Below, one piece after another: positions 39,411 to 52,088 of a stretch of DNA of 64,000 nucleotides; position 1 is the first letter of the stretch, and every line of letters begins with the position of its first letter. The DNA is taken from NCBI RefSeq assembly GCF_037975245.1, contig NC_092582.1, positions 22,158,577 to 22,222,576 on the forward strand. Reading direction: 5' to 3'. The notes under the pieces were generated by a model, which saw only the letters and a list, made by a program, of their open reading frames with translations, ran no database searches and was not told where the DNA came from. Origin of the DNA: Apostichopus japonicus (lineage: Eukaryota; Echinodermata; Holothuroidea; Aspidochirotida; Stichopodidae). A program made the translations under genes and the position numbers.

Positions 39411-42400
39411 CTTGTACCATACATAGGCTACATCGTATTCCTAACTTCATGTTGGATATTATAACTTGTTTATTGCCTATAACTTACCTATTGCAAGTCA
39501 CAATGTTGACCTATACCACCCACTATACCGTAATCATCATTGTTAATATGCTAGTTGTACCAACATCACACAGCACAAGTTCATTTTAAAGAAATTACGA
39601 ACATGAAACTGTTGTGTTCCCATCGATTGCGCAATCTTTGAAAGTTAGTCGGAGGGTGCATCAGTTGCCTTCGTAACTACATAAGGTTTACGATATACAT
39701 TCATGCATGCGACTAGAAGGACACACTGATGCAGCACATGTGCATGCGGACCTGTTCAAGGTATATGTGAATGTTAGCTAAGGCTTTATTCCAAGAAACG
39801 ATTACGCAGCAACCTATCTTCATCCTACTCTCGCCCTATACCCCCTACGCAGTTGACCAACCCCTCAAATTCACCCCTTATTTGCCCAATATATTCAATC
39901 GAGGGACATGTTTTCAATGCACTGGTATTCGACTCTTGACCTGACGGTTTCTGACATTCTCAAAAAGGTTTTAGATACCGAAAACGAAAATCTCTTAAAT
40001 GCCTGAAATATCTTCAGAATGTACAGTAAGTTTGGAAATCATCAATATAGTTGTTATAGGCTTTAAAAGAGTTCTTTTTACGTTGGATTCCCGCAGAGGG
40101 GGTATGTTTCTAATGAGAAATAAACTATTTCTTTTTCTTTTCTTTTTTTTAGTTCTGAAATGAATATTCTCTTGTCACAAAGATCGTTCGAATCACAGTT
40201 TCATCTTTTTTCCCCTCTCTTTTCCCTGTTTACATTCTTATTCCCTCTGTTTCTGTCGGTATTAATATCAAAAGTTGTATTTCAAGATGCTGTAGCCATC
40301 AAAACTCTGTAATGGGTGGCGAGCTCACTGTCACGCAGGTTGTCATATCAACATCTCAAGGAATATAGAGAAAGAGAGAAGAGAAGAGAGACAGAACGAA
40401 AGGAATAAAGAAAGAAGAATACCCAACTCTGCGTGCACAGCTATATATCCCTGCATAAACGTGCGCCATATGGATACCATATGCACATATACACAGACTA
40501 ACAAGCCATACATACTGAGTTGAGCTCTTTTGATACTATTTTTTCCCCCTTTCGCTTCATCATCGATGGTGATTTTTTTCCTCCCTGTTTTATTAGGATG
40601 CCTCACGATCTTAGAGCGTGTCCTCTGATCGTGTCCTATCTGTGTCGTCCGGGAGAAATCAAACGAGGGATGATGAACCGTCGAATCATCCCAAAATGAA
40701 GACGCCAGAAAGAGTAACGATAGATTTAAGTGAATTTACAACCCGTTTTTTTTCTTCTTCAATTTTCTGCACAAGGAGAGCCAACGAATCTTGCTTTCAA
40801 GAAGCAGCTCGCCTTGTTTCAATTTTTTTTTACGGAGAGATAAGAAGGTGGGTCGGATGTTTACCTGACCCATAACGAGGAGGGTATACCAACTTATTAA
40901 GAAGAAATGGGAAAGGGATCATGTCGTAATGGACGAGAAAAGAAACACAAAGACACAGTATACTGTAAAACATTATTGTGCGTACCAGTCACATAAAAGA
41001 GTGAACCTCCCCCGACGACATAGAAACCTGCGCGAAGGTTTATTATCCCTATAAACGCTACATTAGATATCCAACGATATTTAACTACCATATATCAGCA
41101 GTATCTAACGGAATTCGATGACGATAAGCGAGGCTAATGCAAATATGATAGATGTTTGCGTTTTGCATTTTAGGCCTAGGCTTATATCACATACAGTCTA
41201 TATACGTGTGTCCGTTACTATGAATACATCAAGTGTATAGTATTTGATATCTTTGTGCGAGACAAATATGATGGCTGTTTGCGTGTTGCGTATGTTTAGG
41301 CCTCCGATATGAAAGAATGAGTCTGAACCTATATGGTTAACTATATTAACACATAATGTAGAGACATCTTGATTCCATTGATGAATCCCATTGATGAATG
41401 CACAACAAAGGCTATATATAGGAATTATGCAAGCATGAATCATATAGCCTATAGCCTACAGCTATACAAGACATCGTAGCGATAGTATATCATTTTTCAG
41501 TATATATACTAGGGCGTGTTATATCTTACAATTATCATGAACAATGAGTAAGACAGTTATTATGGACAGCGTGTCACGTGACCCTCATATCAAACCACCG
41601 AGACGTATTATTCTTGTACAATATATACGTGACCAATGCCTATATCAAGGTGATCTTGTGATTCACCATCAATCCGTTCATCTTCGCCTGCGATCCTTCG
41701 AGAGACGCCACGTCCACTATAAAGACAACGATCCACTTTCTATATGTGTCATAAATTAATCATAAAATCGCTCTTAATCAGGGATAAGCTAACGGTCATT
41801 CTCACTTTTGAAAGTTTGTGACAATGTCAGCGAAAATAAAAAGAAGGTCTTTGATAAAAACCGGCAGGAATTGTTTTGTTGAGAATATATGTGATAAAGT
41901 TCATCGATTCCGTAAAACTGACAGTATAGTATATCACACTGTCAGTACTGGTGTAAGGTGCAGCAATTTAAAATAGGAATGGCTATAGGAGGAAGTAGGT
42001 TGAAGTTAGCTTACACGACGAAGATTGAAGTATAGCCTACATGATAAGGATTATGATATTCATTACGGTGATTGGACGATTTACAGCATATAGGCCAACG
42101 TATGAAATAAGAGATGCTTAGCGCATATCTCTTTCTCAAGAATCATTTGCGTAAAATGAACACATATTAAATAGGATATATATATATATATACAGATATT
42201 ACTAAACCATTTTTTCCAGCATATAGCATACACATGAATTAATTTATCAACTTATAATTCAATGGAAAAGAAAAACTGCAAAAAAAAAATCATTTTTGTT
42301 TTGTCATTTCGACAGAATTAAATTGAATCTCTGAATCATCGTATTATAATGAAAAAAATCTACTTATTTGAGCTTAATTTCTTAACAAGGTTTATAATCC

Positions 42401-42426
42401 AGGCATTTTTTTTTATCTGTAGCTAC

Positions 42427-42429
<3 letters not shown>

Positions 42430-42482
<53 letters not shown>
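42430..42482. repeat. (TA)n microsatellite
   Basis: About 50 bp of pure TA, followed by TAGGCCTATATATGTATAGG-type palindromic filler. Confidence 0.97.
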
Positions 42483-42484
<2 letters not shown>

Positions 42485-42951
42485 CCTATATATGTATAGG
42501 CTATATATAGGTCTACATGTATATGACGCCTTTTCTTATCAGTGGCGGAGTTCCCACAAAGCCAAAGGGTATTAAAGCGGATATAATCACTTCTAATATT
42601 ATCTAACCTAAAATATTGAAATACTTAAGAATACTAAGCTAATTTTTAGAGGATTTAATCTGCAAACTGCAACCGTTATACTAAGTTTGTATTCTATATT
42701 TGTTGTTGGATATCTCATGAATTAATCCTGAGATAAATACAGACGCAATAATTTTAAGCTTCAGAGAATAAAGTTGAGATAAGATCCAGTGTGATCGTGC
42801 ACAGTATCTATGCGGATGGGATGGGTTGGCGGGAGAGAGAGATGGGGGGGGGGGGGAGTCTTTACGAGCGTAAAACTGTTCAGGGTACATTCCATACTAG
42901 TCTGCCATTTCCCTTTCCGCTCGAACACCTCACATACACACACACATATAT

Positions 42952-43251
42952 ATGAACGTATATGCAACTAAATACAAAGGCCAAATAATACATGACTGGA
43001 AGTTTGTCCTTGAATGTCGCAAGACTTTGATAAGGTCATATCAGCTTCAAACAAAATGGGAAGTGCGTTCTCTAAATTCAGATAATGAAATGAGAATAAT
43101 CGACACTTCAGTAGTATCAGAAATTCTTGACGAAAGTACCTGTTGTTTGGTATCAGATGGAAGTTCAATTCAGTTAACGGTAAAGTTAAAATACGATACG
43201 GGAGGGCTTTATCAAATACTGGAGATACAGTTTGATGGCGCTATTATCTAA
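42952..43251 (+). CDS. Protein-like 99-codon ORF of unknown identity
   Basis: An open frame from ATG to TAA with balanced composition, reading ...IIHDWKFVLECRKTLIRSY... and ...LILDES-like to LTVKLKYDTGGLYQILEIQF at the end. It stands out from the surrounding random ORFs in charge balance and lack of low complexity. It has no recognised domain, signal peptide or membrane segment, no visible ribosome context test, and no neighbouring exon. It could be an isolated exon, a captured fragment or chance. Confidence 0.25.
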   Translation: MNVYATKYKGQIIHDWKFVLECRKTLIRSYQLQTKWEVRSLNSDNEMRIIDTSVVSEILDESTCCLVSDGSSIQLTVKLKYDTGGLYQILEIQFDGAII

Positions 43252-45417
43252 TATAATTCTCAGTCTGTTCACACACATCCCATCAGGAGATCTTCGACAC
43301 ATACACTGGGTCTAATATGTTTGCAGTCAGCTATACTCGGAACTGAACATAGATACTTGTGGCATTGCACAAGCTGAAACAATAACCAATATCAACGTTA
43401 GATTTCGTATTTCTCAACAGTATTTCTATCAATCTCACGTTACTTTTATAAAAGCGTAATCAAACAAATTTGTAGAACTGGAGGGACGGGGGTGGGGTGG
43501 GGTGGGTGAGGGGTCAGAAGTCATGCCACTGAAAGTATACGGGGTAAATTGGAGGGAAAATGGAGGGTGTTTGGATGCAAAATGGTGCTATATTTAACTT
43601 TTGAAACAATCTTGAAGCACTGTCCACCTTTTAAGTCGTACCGCATGTACTGTACACTAAATCTGTCTGTCTATCTGTCTGTCTGTCGGTGTGGTGGGCT
43701 GGGGGTCCTGAGCTTCCTTGATGATATTCTCTTTATTTGTGACTGGGGGTGGGTGGAAGCGGTGGGGGGGGGTCCTGGTTGCACCACTGACGGTTAGACT
43801 AATAAATAGGGCCTATTTGAAGAAACATCTCAACTTTATCATCAAGATGATTGATCAGAAAACGGCTTGCAAGTTATTATTCAGTGAAATGGCCATTACC
43901 AACTTAATTACACCAGTTCCGTAACAGAGTGAGTTTAAAATGTCAACAAGGTCCCCTCGCAAATGGCAGCTAATAGCTGTAATACAGAGAAAGTAATGGA
44001 GGTAGAACAAGAAAGCAATACTGATGGTCTGTACCGTTATACTGTGCGGGGGCTTTTTTTTTTACAGTTCGAAAGGCACAATTGAATATGATTTATCTGT
44101 CCGAAGTTTTCTCCTCTGTGGCGATCAAGGAAATAAAAACTTTTCCTCCCTTTGTGACAAAGCTGATCATCTGCCGTGTCAGCGAAATTTTGTGGAATAT
44201 CACGAACGAGGAGATAAGACAGTTTATATGTTTATCATTGGCTAAACTATGTAATGGATGTTTGGCATTATGCATTCAACATCCTTTCGTCTGGAATGGT
44301 ATACGAGAGGGTCGTTTTGCCTGTATAGGCTACTTACAATGGAGGACCACTTTATAGGAAAGATAAATCGTCAAAAATGGTCAACGCCTTCCGTGAAACG
44401 CTTACCATATCTTCCTCAGTTCTCTACTAAATAGAACATAAAGTAAACAACACTTTATCGCAAGTGTGTATTGGTTCAGTTACGTTGTTACGTCATCAAG
44501 TAATTTAGACCTTTACGTGATAATTTTCATTGGGTATATATACAGAGTATACGTCGGTTTGAGTAACGTAAGGAAAGATGTGTGCCTAATCCACAGTTAC
44601 AGCATATGAAATATAAAATAAAACTGTCGATATGAAATATTACAGATTGCTCTCTGTTATGTACAGGCCACCAATACACGTATATGTAATATTACGAATT
44701 AAAATACTGCCAATATCAACCAGAATGAAAAATGCATTGAGGTTTCGATGACTTCAGTGCACTAGACTTCTGGTTGTTAGTATAACCAGAACTAGCTGTT
44801 ACGATAGAAATGGCCCGAACCACCATTTTGCTACAATAACACTATGGCATGTTAAACACAGGTCAGTATACTGTACGTGGCTATACAAACCTCCACAAAA
44901 AAAAACCATAGCAAAAATTACAGATTGTTTTACGACAAAATTGATATTAGGAAGAAATTTCAGGTCCTGCCAAACACAGCATTCCAAATTATTCCAGTCC
45001 CTCACTTGTTTTTATATATTTACTATTCACCAGTGACAGTCACTGCGTGTTATGGACAACCGTGTTGTGAAGACCGGAGGCAACATAAACACGCTGAGGT
45101 TTCTAGAGGTAAAATTTTGATCTTTATCGGAGGGGGGGGGGGGGTGAATTTCGGCCTTGAAAAGATTTTGAAACATTCAAATATAAATACTGCAAAACTT
45201 GATTCTGTGGTCAGATATGATCAGAGTATCCTTAACTGTTTGTAGTTTTAGTGATATGAACTTTTTAGAAGTGTCGATGGAGAATGGGAATTGCATCTGG
45301 ACGATAATTTACATATTGTGTTCCGGTTACCCTTCACGCTTTACTGAAACTCTTTTTACTCGAAACCCGTGCACACTGAGCTATACGATAGTGTTCATGA
45401 CACATATGTTCATATAT
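43252..45417. other. Presumed Lhx2/9 intron or 5' flank, part 4
   Basis: No exon was recognised. G-rich stretches at 43480-43515 and 43740-43790 end in CCACTGAAAG and CACCACTGACGG, whose complements (CAGTGGCATGAC, CAGTGGTGCAACC) look like hAT-type ends of miniature elements whose other ends were not found. Confidence 0.35.
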
Positions 45418-45418
45418 G

Positions 45419-45515
<97 letters not shown>
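45418..45515. repeat. (TA)n microsatellite
   Basis: About 95 bp of TA, preceded by a TATGTATG lead-in. Confidence 0.98.
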
Positions 45516-45517
<2 letters not shown>

Positions 45518-46867
45518 GGCATCCCTATATATATATCACTATATATTATATGCATTACATTATTACTGCAAAACAAAATAGTACGCGCCAATTGATTTTG
45601 CCTGAAATTTACTTCACTTTACAACCATTTTAGAAGGTTAAGGACATGATTTGTGCTAAGACACAGTTTGGGCTTTCATTGCGACTCACTAATTTACTAT
45701 AAATCTATATATACAGTACAACGATAGGACATAATCACATCACCTCTGTGTACTATAGTATCGTACTTTAAATGTGTATGTAATTCTCCTACACCAGACC
45801 ATCAGCGTACATTCCAGGTAAGCCTCTTAATCCAAAGTACGCATAGATATCCCTCTCACCTGTGTCTAAGAAATACAATGTTGCACCAAACAAGTTTTAG
45901 ACTATTTCAACTCCAATCTCTCAGGCCCGCATTAAGCCATTTGTCGGCAAATGTCATATATACATTACAGAGCAGGTAAAGTGCATTGTGCCTGCACCGC
46001 AGTGTAAGTTCCAAACGTGACGTGTACATCAACACTCCCATTCCATGTGTTAATCTAAATAAATAGAACTTAAAAAGCCCGATGAAAAGATAGGTACCGT
46101 ATCCTCAAAGACTTCAAAAAGAGGGATAACTTGTTTAATGGAAAATATAAAAACAATAAGAGTAAGTTGTTGTTATTGTGATTATCGTTACCTTAGCGAC
46201 AGCGTTAATAAAAAAAATCGCCGCGATTCCTAGATTTTCGAGCATTGACTGTAAACGTTCTCTGGTGGGAATCAAATTCTGATCATCCCGGACGAGACGA
46301 TCTTTTGTTTCTCTTTTGTGAAGTAAATGACAGAACCAAGAGAGTGAATTGGTTGCCTATATATAGCGGCTGGACCCAAGTCTACTCAGCAACAAACAAA
46401 CATACAAACAAACATACAAAGAAAATAAAGTATAGGCCCATATGAAAGCTAGGACATTTACTACCAACCACCAAAACCATGGTATCCTTTCACCGAAGCC
46501 CATATACACCGATACTGTTGGTGTCGTGACCAATGCAATCCTAACATCTCTTGCAGGCAAAAAATGATTTATTGGTCATTTGGACCGCATTTGTCTTCCG
46601 CCAGCTCATCTGCTGAAGATGAATTGCACTAACCTACTATATTAACACATAAAAACATGGCATAGCAATGTTTACACAAAACAGCCTATACAATGACCGG
46701 GGTGATAAGTATAGGTAAACTTCCAGAGACTACACTATTGTGGGTATAAGGGACACAACAGGGGAACGTCTTTGGCTAATAGTAATATGAACAATTTGTA
46801 CGGTATTCCAAAGCGAACCATTTAAAAACATGAATGGAGGTCCCAGGGAGGGAGAGAGAGAGGGGGT

Positions 46868-47146
46868 TCATGATAGCATGAAGCACAGACAGTACTCAAT
46901 TGCCAGCCTGGATTGTCTGTCTTCAATAAAGCCATCATTCCAACTCGCGCAATTAATGTTCATCACGAAACCCCTCATCCATCTACCAAAATGTGGTAGG
47001 TCGGCAATATCTATCACTAAACTCTTCATTTGTACATTGAACTTCACCAGATCCCTTCAAAGGTTTTTTTTTTTTAATCTCTCAAGGTTTTCCTCTGATA
47101 TACTTGGTAAACCATCTTCGTCATCATCTTTCATATCTCTCTTTCA
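46868..47146 (-). pseudogene. Possible decayed coding remnant
   Basis: The minus strand reads DLVKFNVQMKSLVIDIADLP and then HFGRWMRGF...NCASWNDGF. In the same frame, across one TGA (47059-47057), it is preceded upstream by an acidic stretch DDDEDGLPSISEENLERLKK. The pieces look protein-like, but the frame is interrupted and no family is recognised. The plus strand is also open here for 135 codons, so chance is possible. Confidence 0.2.
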
Positions 47147-47413
47147 ACATAGCCCCGAGTGTTTGTTGCTAGTATCGAGAGTCCTGCGTTTCAAGAACAC
47201 CCCGTGGGGATGGTGGAAACCACTTGGCAGTGAATAGCAAAAACAAACGAAATTCTCGACGATCGATGGAGGAGGAAGATGCAGCAGCGAGCATGGGACC
47301 CGTGAGTTCGTGGAGGGGCAAAGGCATAGTCTAGCGTTGATAGACCGAGTTTTCCACGAGAAAGTGTGTGGCATTTTTGAAGTGAATGAGAGATCCGAGG
47401 GACACACATATAA

Positions 47414-47416
<3 letters not shown>

Positions 47417-47503
<87 letters not shown>
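47417..47503. repeat. (TA)n microsatellite
   Basis: About 87 bp of nearly pure TA. Confidence 0.98.
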
Positions 47504-47506
<3 letters not shown>

Positions 47507-50500
47507 CTAATGAGTGATAACACTATAGACAGAATCGATGCAGTCTATAGCCCGCAAGGTATATACATGATATTATGATTTGGTGTTGAATCTATTCGGG
47601 TAATTCACTTTTTGATTATTATAATTAAATTCAAATAAACGACTAGTGTTCATTCCTTTCAGTTAAGACGGATGGGAAATTTGGCACTTTTATCATGCAT
47701 ATACATGTTGAATATTCATGTTTATGTGGCTCACAACATTTTTAATCCAGTTATGGGTTCGTTTTCGCGATGTTCTTAAAATCGTCAAATCATCATTATT
47801 AGTAGGAGACTTGGATATTAATAATATCATACATCAGTTCTAGTACTTTTTTCGATATATTCACACAGAAACAAAACAGAATGGTTTTGCATGTACCCAG
47901 TGTGGAAGGTATTAGTGTTCACAAAGCAACACACCAAGACACCATGAAGGAAAGCATAAAACTACACGCGCCCTATACGAAGTTTTGTAGGATTCTATGC
48001 GACTGAGAACAAGACAAGTGATAGCCTACACTGGCTGCTATAGAAAACCAATAGTATATCTCATTGCGGCTCCCGACAGATTGTTAAGAAAAGATTGAAG
48101 AAAGTATTGGAAACATTGGTGGGAAACGTCATTTTATTGTAATGCTTGATTAGTTAAACGACTATGTCCATCGACAATTTAAAGGGGTTTGATGTAATAA
48201 TGCCGTATCCGATATCCTGACTCTCATCCAATATCCATGATCTTTCATCATTGCGATATCTCATGTATCAATGGTAGTATCAACTTATAACGAATTGTGG
48301 CACATCTCCATCAAAACCTACGCACGTTTTTCTTTTATTATTATTATTTTTGTTATCATCCTCTAAGATAACAATTTCCTTTTCCGTTCAATCCCCACCC
48401 CCCCCCCCCCCCAAGCACGAGGGAATCTTTTAAAATTACTGACATCAATCATAAAAAGCAGGCAGCGATGATGTCTTTTAACTTTTCGACGTTAATCATG
48501 CATGCAGTTAAGTTACCTGAGACGGATCTTAGGTCCAACCACCAAGGATGATAATGGACCTGACATCCTCCGTCGTAAATTCACAGATATCGTTATTTCA
48601 TTTTTCTACGCTTTTCTTTATTGGCTGTATACCCAGCATGAATAATTTGTCTTCATTAATGATAACAAAAAAAGTGAAGATAAAACGACTTCATGAGATA
48701 TCGATAATATACATCCAACTATTATTCATGACATCTATCAACTCGGGTGACTCGATATTCCCGCTATCTGTTCTTGTATGGAAACCCAAATAGGTCAGGC
48801 TCTTAACTTACATATATGAAAGGCGAAGCTTTATATGTAGCGGTATTTAAAACTCGGTACGGTTTTCAGTCTTCTGCTGGTGTTTGTCACATGTGATTTA
48901 CTCTTTACATCTATGCATATGCCATGAATAGCCGGGTAGTGCCAGATACATTGGAAATTTCAACCAAATGATCACGTGCCAAAAACTCTGACGTGGGTTT
49001 TGACTCGAAATTGCAAAAAACGATGGTCCAACGCGCCCGTTTATGTAGGCCTAGATGATACCTATTCTTTTCTATTGTTTTTATGTGTTTTAATTTTAAG
49101 TTTTCTGCTCATGGAAGCCTTAATGAGTAACGCGTAATAATTAAAGTCTCGGCGACTAGTTTATGTGTATATAGGCCTACACGAAAAACGGGCAGTTAAC
49201 ATTGACATTACAAGCTGTCCAGTAAATACTACATTGCCGCCATCAGGTTGTTAAAGGGTGACTTTACGCAAAAATGTCAGTATTGAAAATGTGATCGTCC
49301 AAGAAAAGAGAGACAATTGAGTGCTAGTTTAGTTTAGCTATTACGGTTTTCAAGATATTCAGCTTTAACATATGCTCAATCACTGGAATGCTCCTTTAAG
49401 TCTACATTGATGATGACGTCAGCTCCTCAGTATAGGCCTAATTGTTAACGTTAAACTTTTTGTTCTTTAAACTTCATATATAAAACGGCAGTGTAACCAT
49501 AAATGACATTCAACACCATTTGTCTTTGAAAAATGTGTTATTTGAGTCCAAAAAAGTCCTATATTTTCCTATCACGTGTACAATATCAAGCCGACTCACA
49601 ACTAATGCATTTGTCAATTATTAATTTTATTATTAAAAAAAAGTTTTACTTTTTCTGAAAACTAAACCTTCTCAAAACCACAAGAATATATTAACAGGTA
49701 TACAATGTTTCTGTAAAAAAGAGCGATTGAAACAAATTTGTCTTTCGATTCAAACTACAGGGGATTTTTTGCTGAGGCCCTACAGACACGCATGAGTCAT
49801 ATATTTATCAAAACTTTCAAAGAATTTAATATAAATAAACCATGTAGAAAAGTTACTGTTTAATAAGAGAAAATAAATTGCCATCACCTCGCACCTCACA
49901 GGATAGAAGGAGAGACAACACCTGCGTATAATCGTGACCAAAGGTTTCGATCGCTTTCAAGCAAATAAATTACCTCAACTTTCTCTTCTAATATAAATTC
50001 TGTAGTCTTCTTTCCTCTATTTTATTCTTGTTTTTTGTTATTTCTTAGCTTTTGATATAACTGAATGTTACCCCCATCAATTCTGTAAACTCCTGGGGTC
50101 AATATTCGTACAAAGAAAGAACCAAAATACTAAGGCTTAAAGTAAGCTAAGAAATTGACAAGTTACAGTTCTTTGCCAACAAAACGATCGTCAAATTTCT
50201 TATTGCATTTGGCTATGGAGATATATGTCTATACCAGGAGCAAAACGAAACTTACAAAGATTTGTTTCCCTTCAGATATGACTTTAAGGTACAAGGGTAA
50301 GTGTAGTTGACACATGAATAAACCGAAATAGCGTGAATGGTATGGTATGATGTCTGTGTTTCGTGTATCACTCACTATAGGGTGTTCTAAAATGCAGGGG
50401 TTTTTTTGGGTGGGGGGGGGGGGGACTGGATCAGTCATAACTTTTGGGACTACATCTGGCCGTGAGGTACGGTAACCATGGCAAGCGTTTTGTTGCATTT

Positions 50501-51440
50501 AAATCCAGCCGCGCAGTTTATATGTGTGTATACGCAGTACATGCGCAGTGGGCGCATTGTAAGCGCTCATTCATAGCTTTCGCTTGGCACATAATTTATT
50601 ATATCCAGTTATTGAGTTATATGTGATACGAAGGAGCAACGAACAGCGAGTCATTTATTTTAAGATATTTCAATATGTTTCTCTTTGGTCTCTCTCTCCA
50701 TTTTGTTATTTCTTCCTTTTAAAACTTTTTCAAATATGGTGCATTGTGTGCCGTAGTTCCGGGTCAGGTCAAGAGAAACGCAAGCACAAGTGGGCGTATC
50801 GCAGGTATTTATGGTTGGCCATCGTACTGATGAATATAGACAGACTAAAAAACACTTACTGTAAATATTTCAGTGACCTCTTTTTGAATTCGTAGATTGT
50901 ACCCAATTAAAATCTGTTTCATATATATTGGATATTGTTTACTGTTTACTGAGAGAATTGGTTGGCATCTGAACCGTTAGCTTAGCTATGGGAAGGCACT
51001 ATAGTAGTTTTAACGGAATATATAGGATGAAGGCGAGAGGTCAACATGGGAATGATCTATATTGGTGGCGTTCTGCAGTACTCCATAAAAGGACAAAAGA
51101 GGGGAGGTTTCTTATACAGACACCTTATCTCAGAAGGATCAAACCCTGTTGACATTTCAAATCTTCGTTTATCATCGCTGCATTCTAATTGGCAGAATAA
51201 ATTTCAACTCTTTTTACGACTAGGACAGTTTTCGACTCGACGAATGTAGCAAATCATAATTCCGTGATAATTGGGCAATTGCAAAAGGTTATCAAAACAA
51301 AGGGGTTGGGATGATCGTTAGGGGTCATCTTTTAATAGACACTCAGTGACTGGTTGACGATTGCAATCAGCTAGATGTTAAATGTCGTGTGAAAATAAGG
51401 CAATCGTAATGATTACTGGCTCAACTGTAGACAAATTTAC
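47504..51440. other. Presumed Lhx2/9 intron or 5' flank, part 5
   Basis: No exon was recognised. AT-rich with a 15-base C run (48398-48412), a 13-base G run (50412-50424) and several TAGGCCTA motifs (49047, 49170, 49434). Reading frames here are short and look random. Confidence 0.4.
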
Positions 51441-52088
51441 TGTTTGCAAACACTGACATAACCATGTAAGGTATGTGCATTGTTTACGAACGCTAACATC
51501 GTCATAAAGCTGCATGTCCATCGTTTGCAAACATTAACATGGTCATATATCTATATGTACAATGTCTGCGAACACTAACATGGTCATACAACTGGATGCG
51601 CATCGTGTGCGAACACTGACATGGTCATATATCTATATGTACATTGTCTGCGAACACTAACATGGTCATACAACTGGATGCGCATCGTGTGCGAACACTG
51701 ACATGGTCATATATCTATATGTACATTGTCTGCGAACACTAACATGGTCATACAACTGGATGCGCATCGTGTGCGAACACTGACATGGTCATATATCTAT
51801 ATGTACATTGTCTGCGAACACTAACATTGTCATACAACTGGATGCGCATCGTTTGCGAACATTAACATGGTCATATAGTCATATGTACATTGTCTGCGAA
51901 CACTAACATGGTCATACAACTGGATGCGCATCGTTTGCGAACACTGACATGGTCATATCTATACGTACATTGTTTGCGAACACTAACATCGTCGTATAGT
52001 TCACGTGCATTGTTTGCAAACGCTAACGTGGAAATATAGCTGTATACGCAGCGTTTGCAAACACTTACATGGTCACAGGGCTGTAAAT
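51441..52088. repeat. Satellite-like array: 41-bp monomer, 82-bp higher-order unit
   Basis: About 16 monomers of roughly 41 bp, each with (T/G)GC(G/A)AACACT(A/G)ACATGGTCAT. In the middle the units alternate strictly between an A type (CATCGTGTGCGAACACTGAC...ATCTATATG) and a B type (CATTGTCTGCGAACACTAAC...CAACTGGATG). The 82-bp dimer repeats exactly at 51601, 51683 and 51765. Edge monomers are more diverged and single-type. Several carry the palindrome GTTTGCAAAC. Confidence 0.92.

Larger units (their letters stand above)
37863..42429. other. Presumed Lhx2/9 intron or 5' flank, part 3
   Basis: No exon was recognised. It holds a GC-richer short inverted-repeat segment (38559-38678), a hairpin (39369-39410), a C run (38977-38988) and short TA tracts. 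Weak ORFs at 40618-40875 and 41544-41759 show no family features. Confidence 0.4.

Noticed and set aside
40618-41759. Two plus-strand ORFs of 85 and 71 codons
   Set aside because: They have no recognisable motif, no splice support and a length expected by chance.
42540-43788. One 1.25-kb hAT element from CAGTGGCGGAG to CACCACTG
   Set aside because: The flanking octamers (tttcttat and acggttag) do not match, so the two ends probably belong to different elements.
46830-47237. 135-codon plus-strand ORF
   Set aside because: Hydrophobic, Ser/Phe-rich antisense-type composition including a poly(T) stretch. The minus strand reads slightly more like protein.
51441-52088. CRISPR-like array
   Set aside because: The repeats are directly adjacent with diverging copies and no unique spacers, in a spliced eukaryotic genome. 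It is a satellite array.
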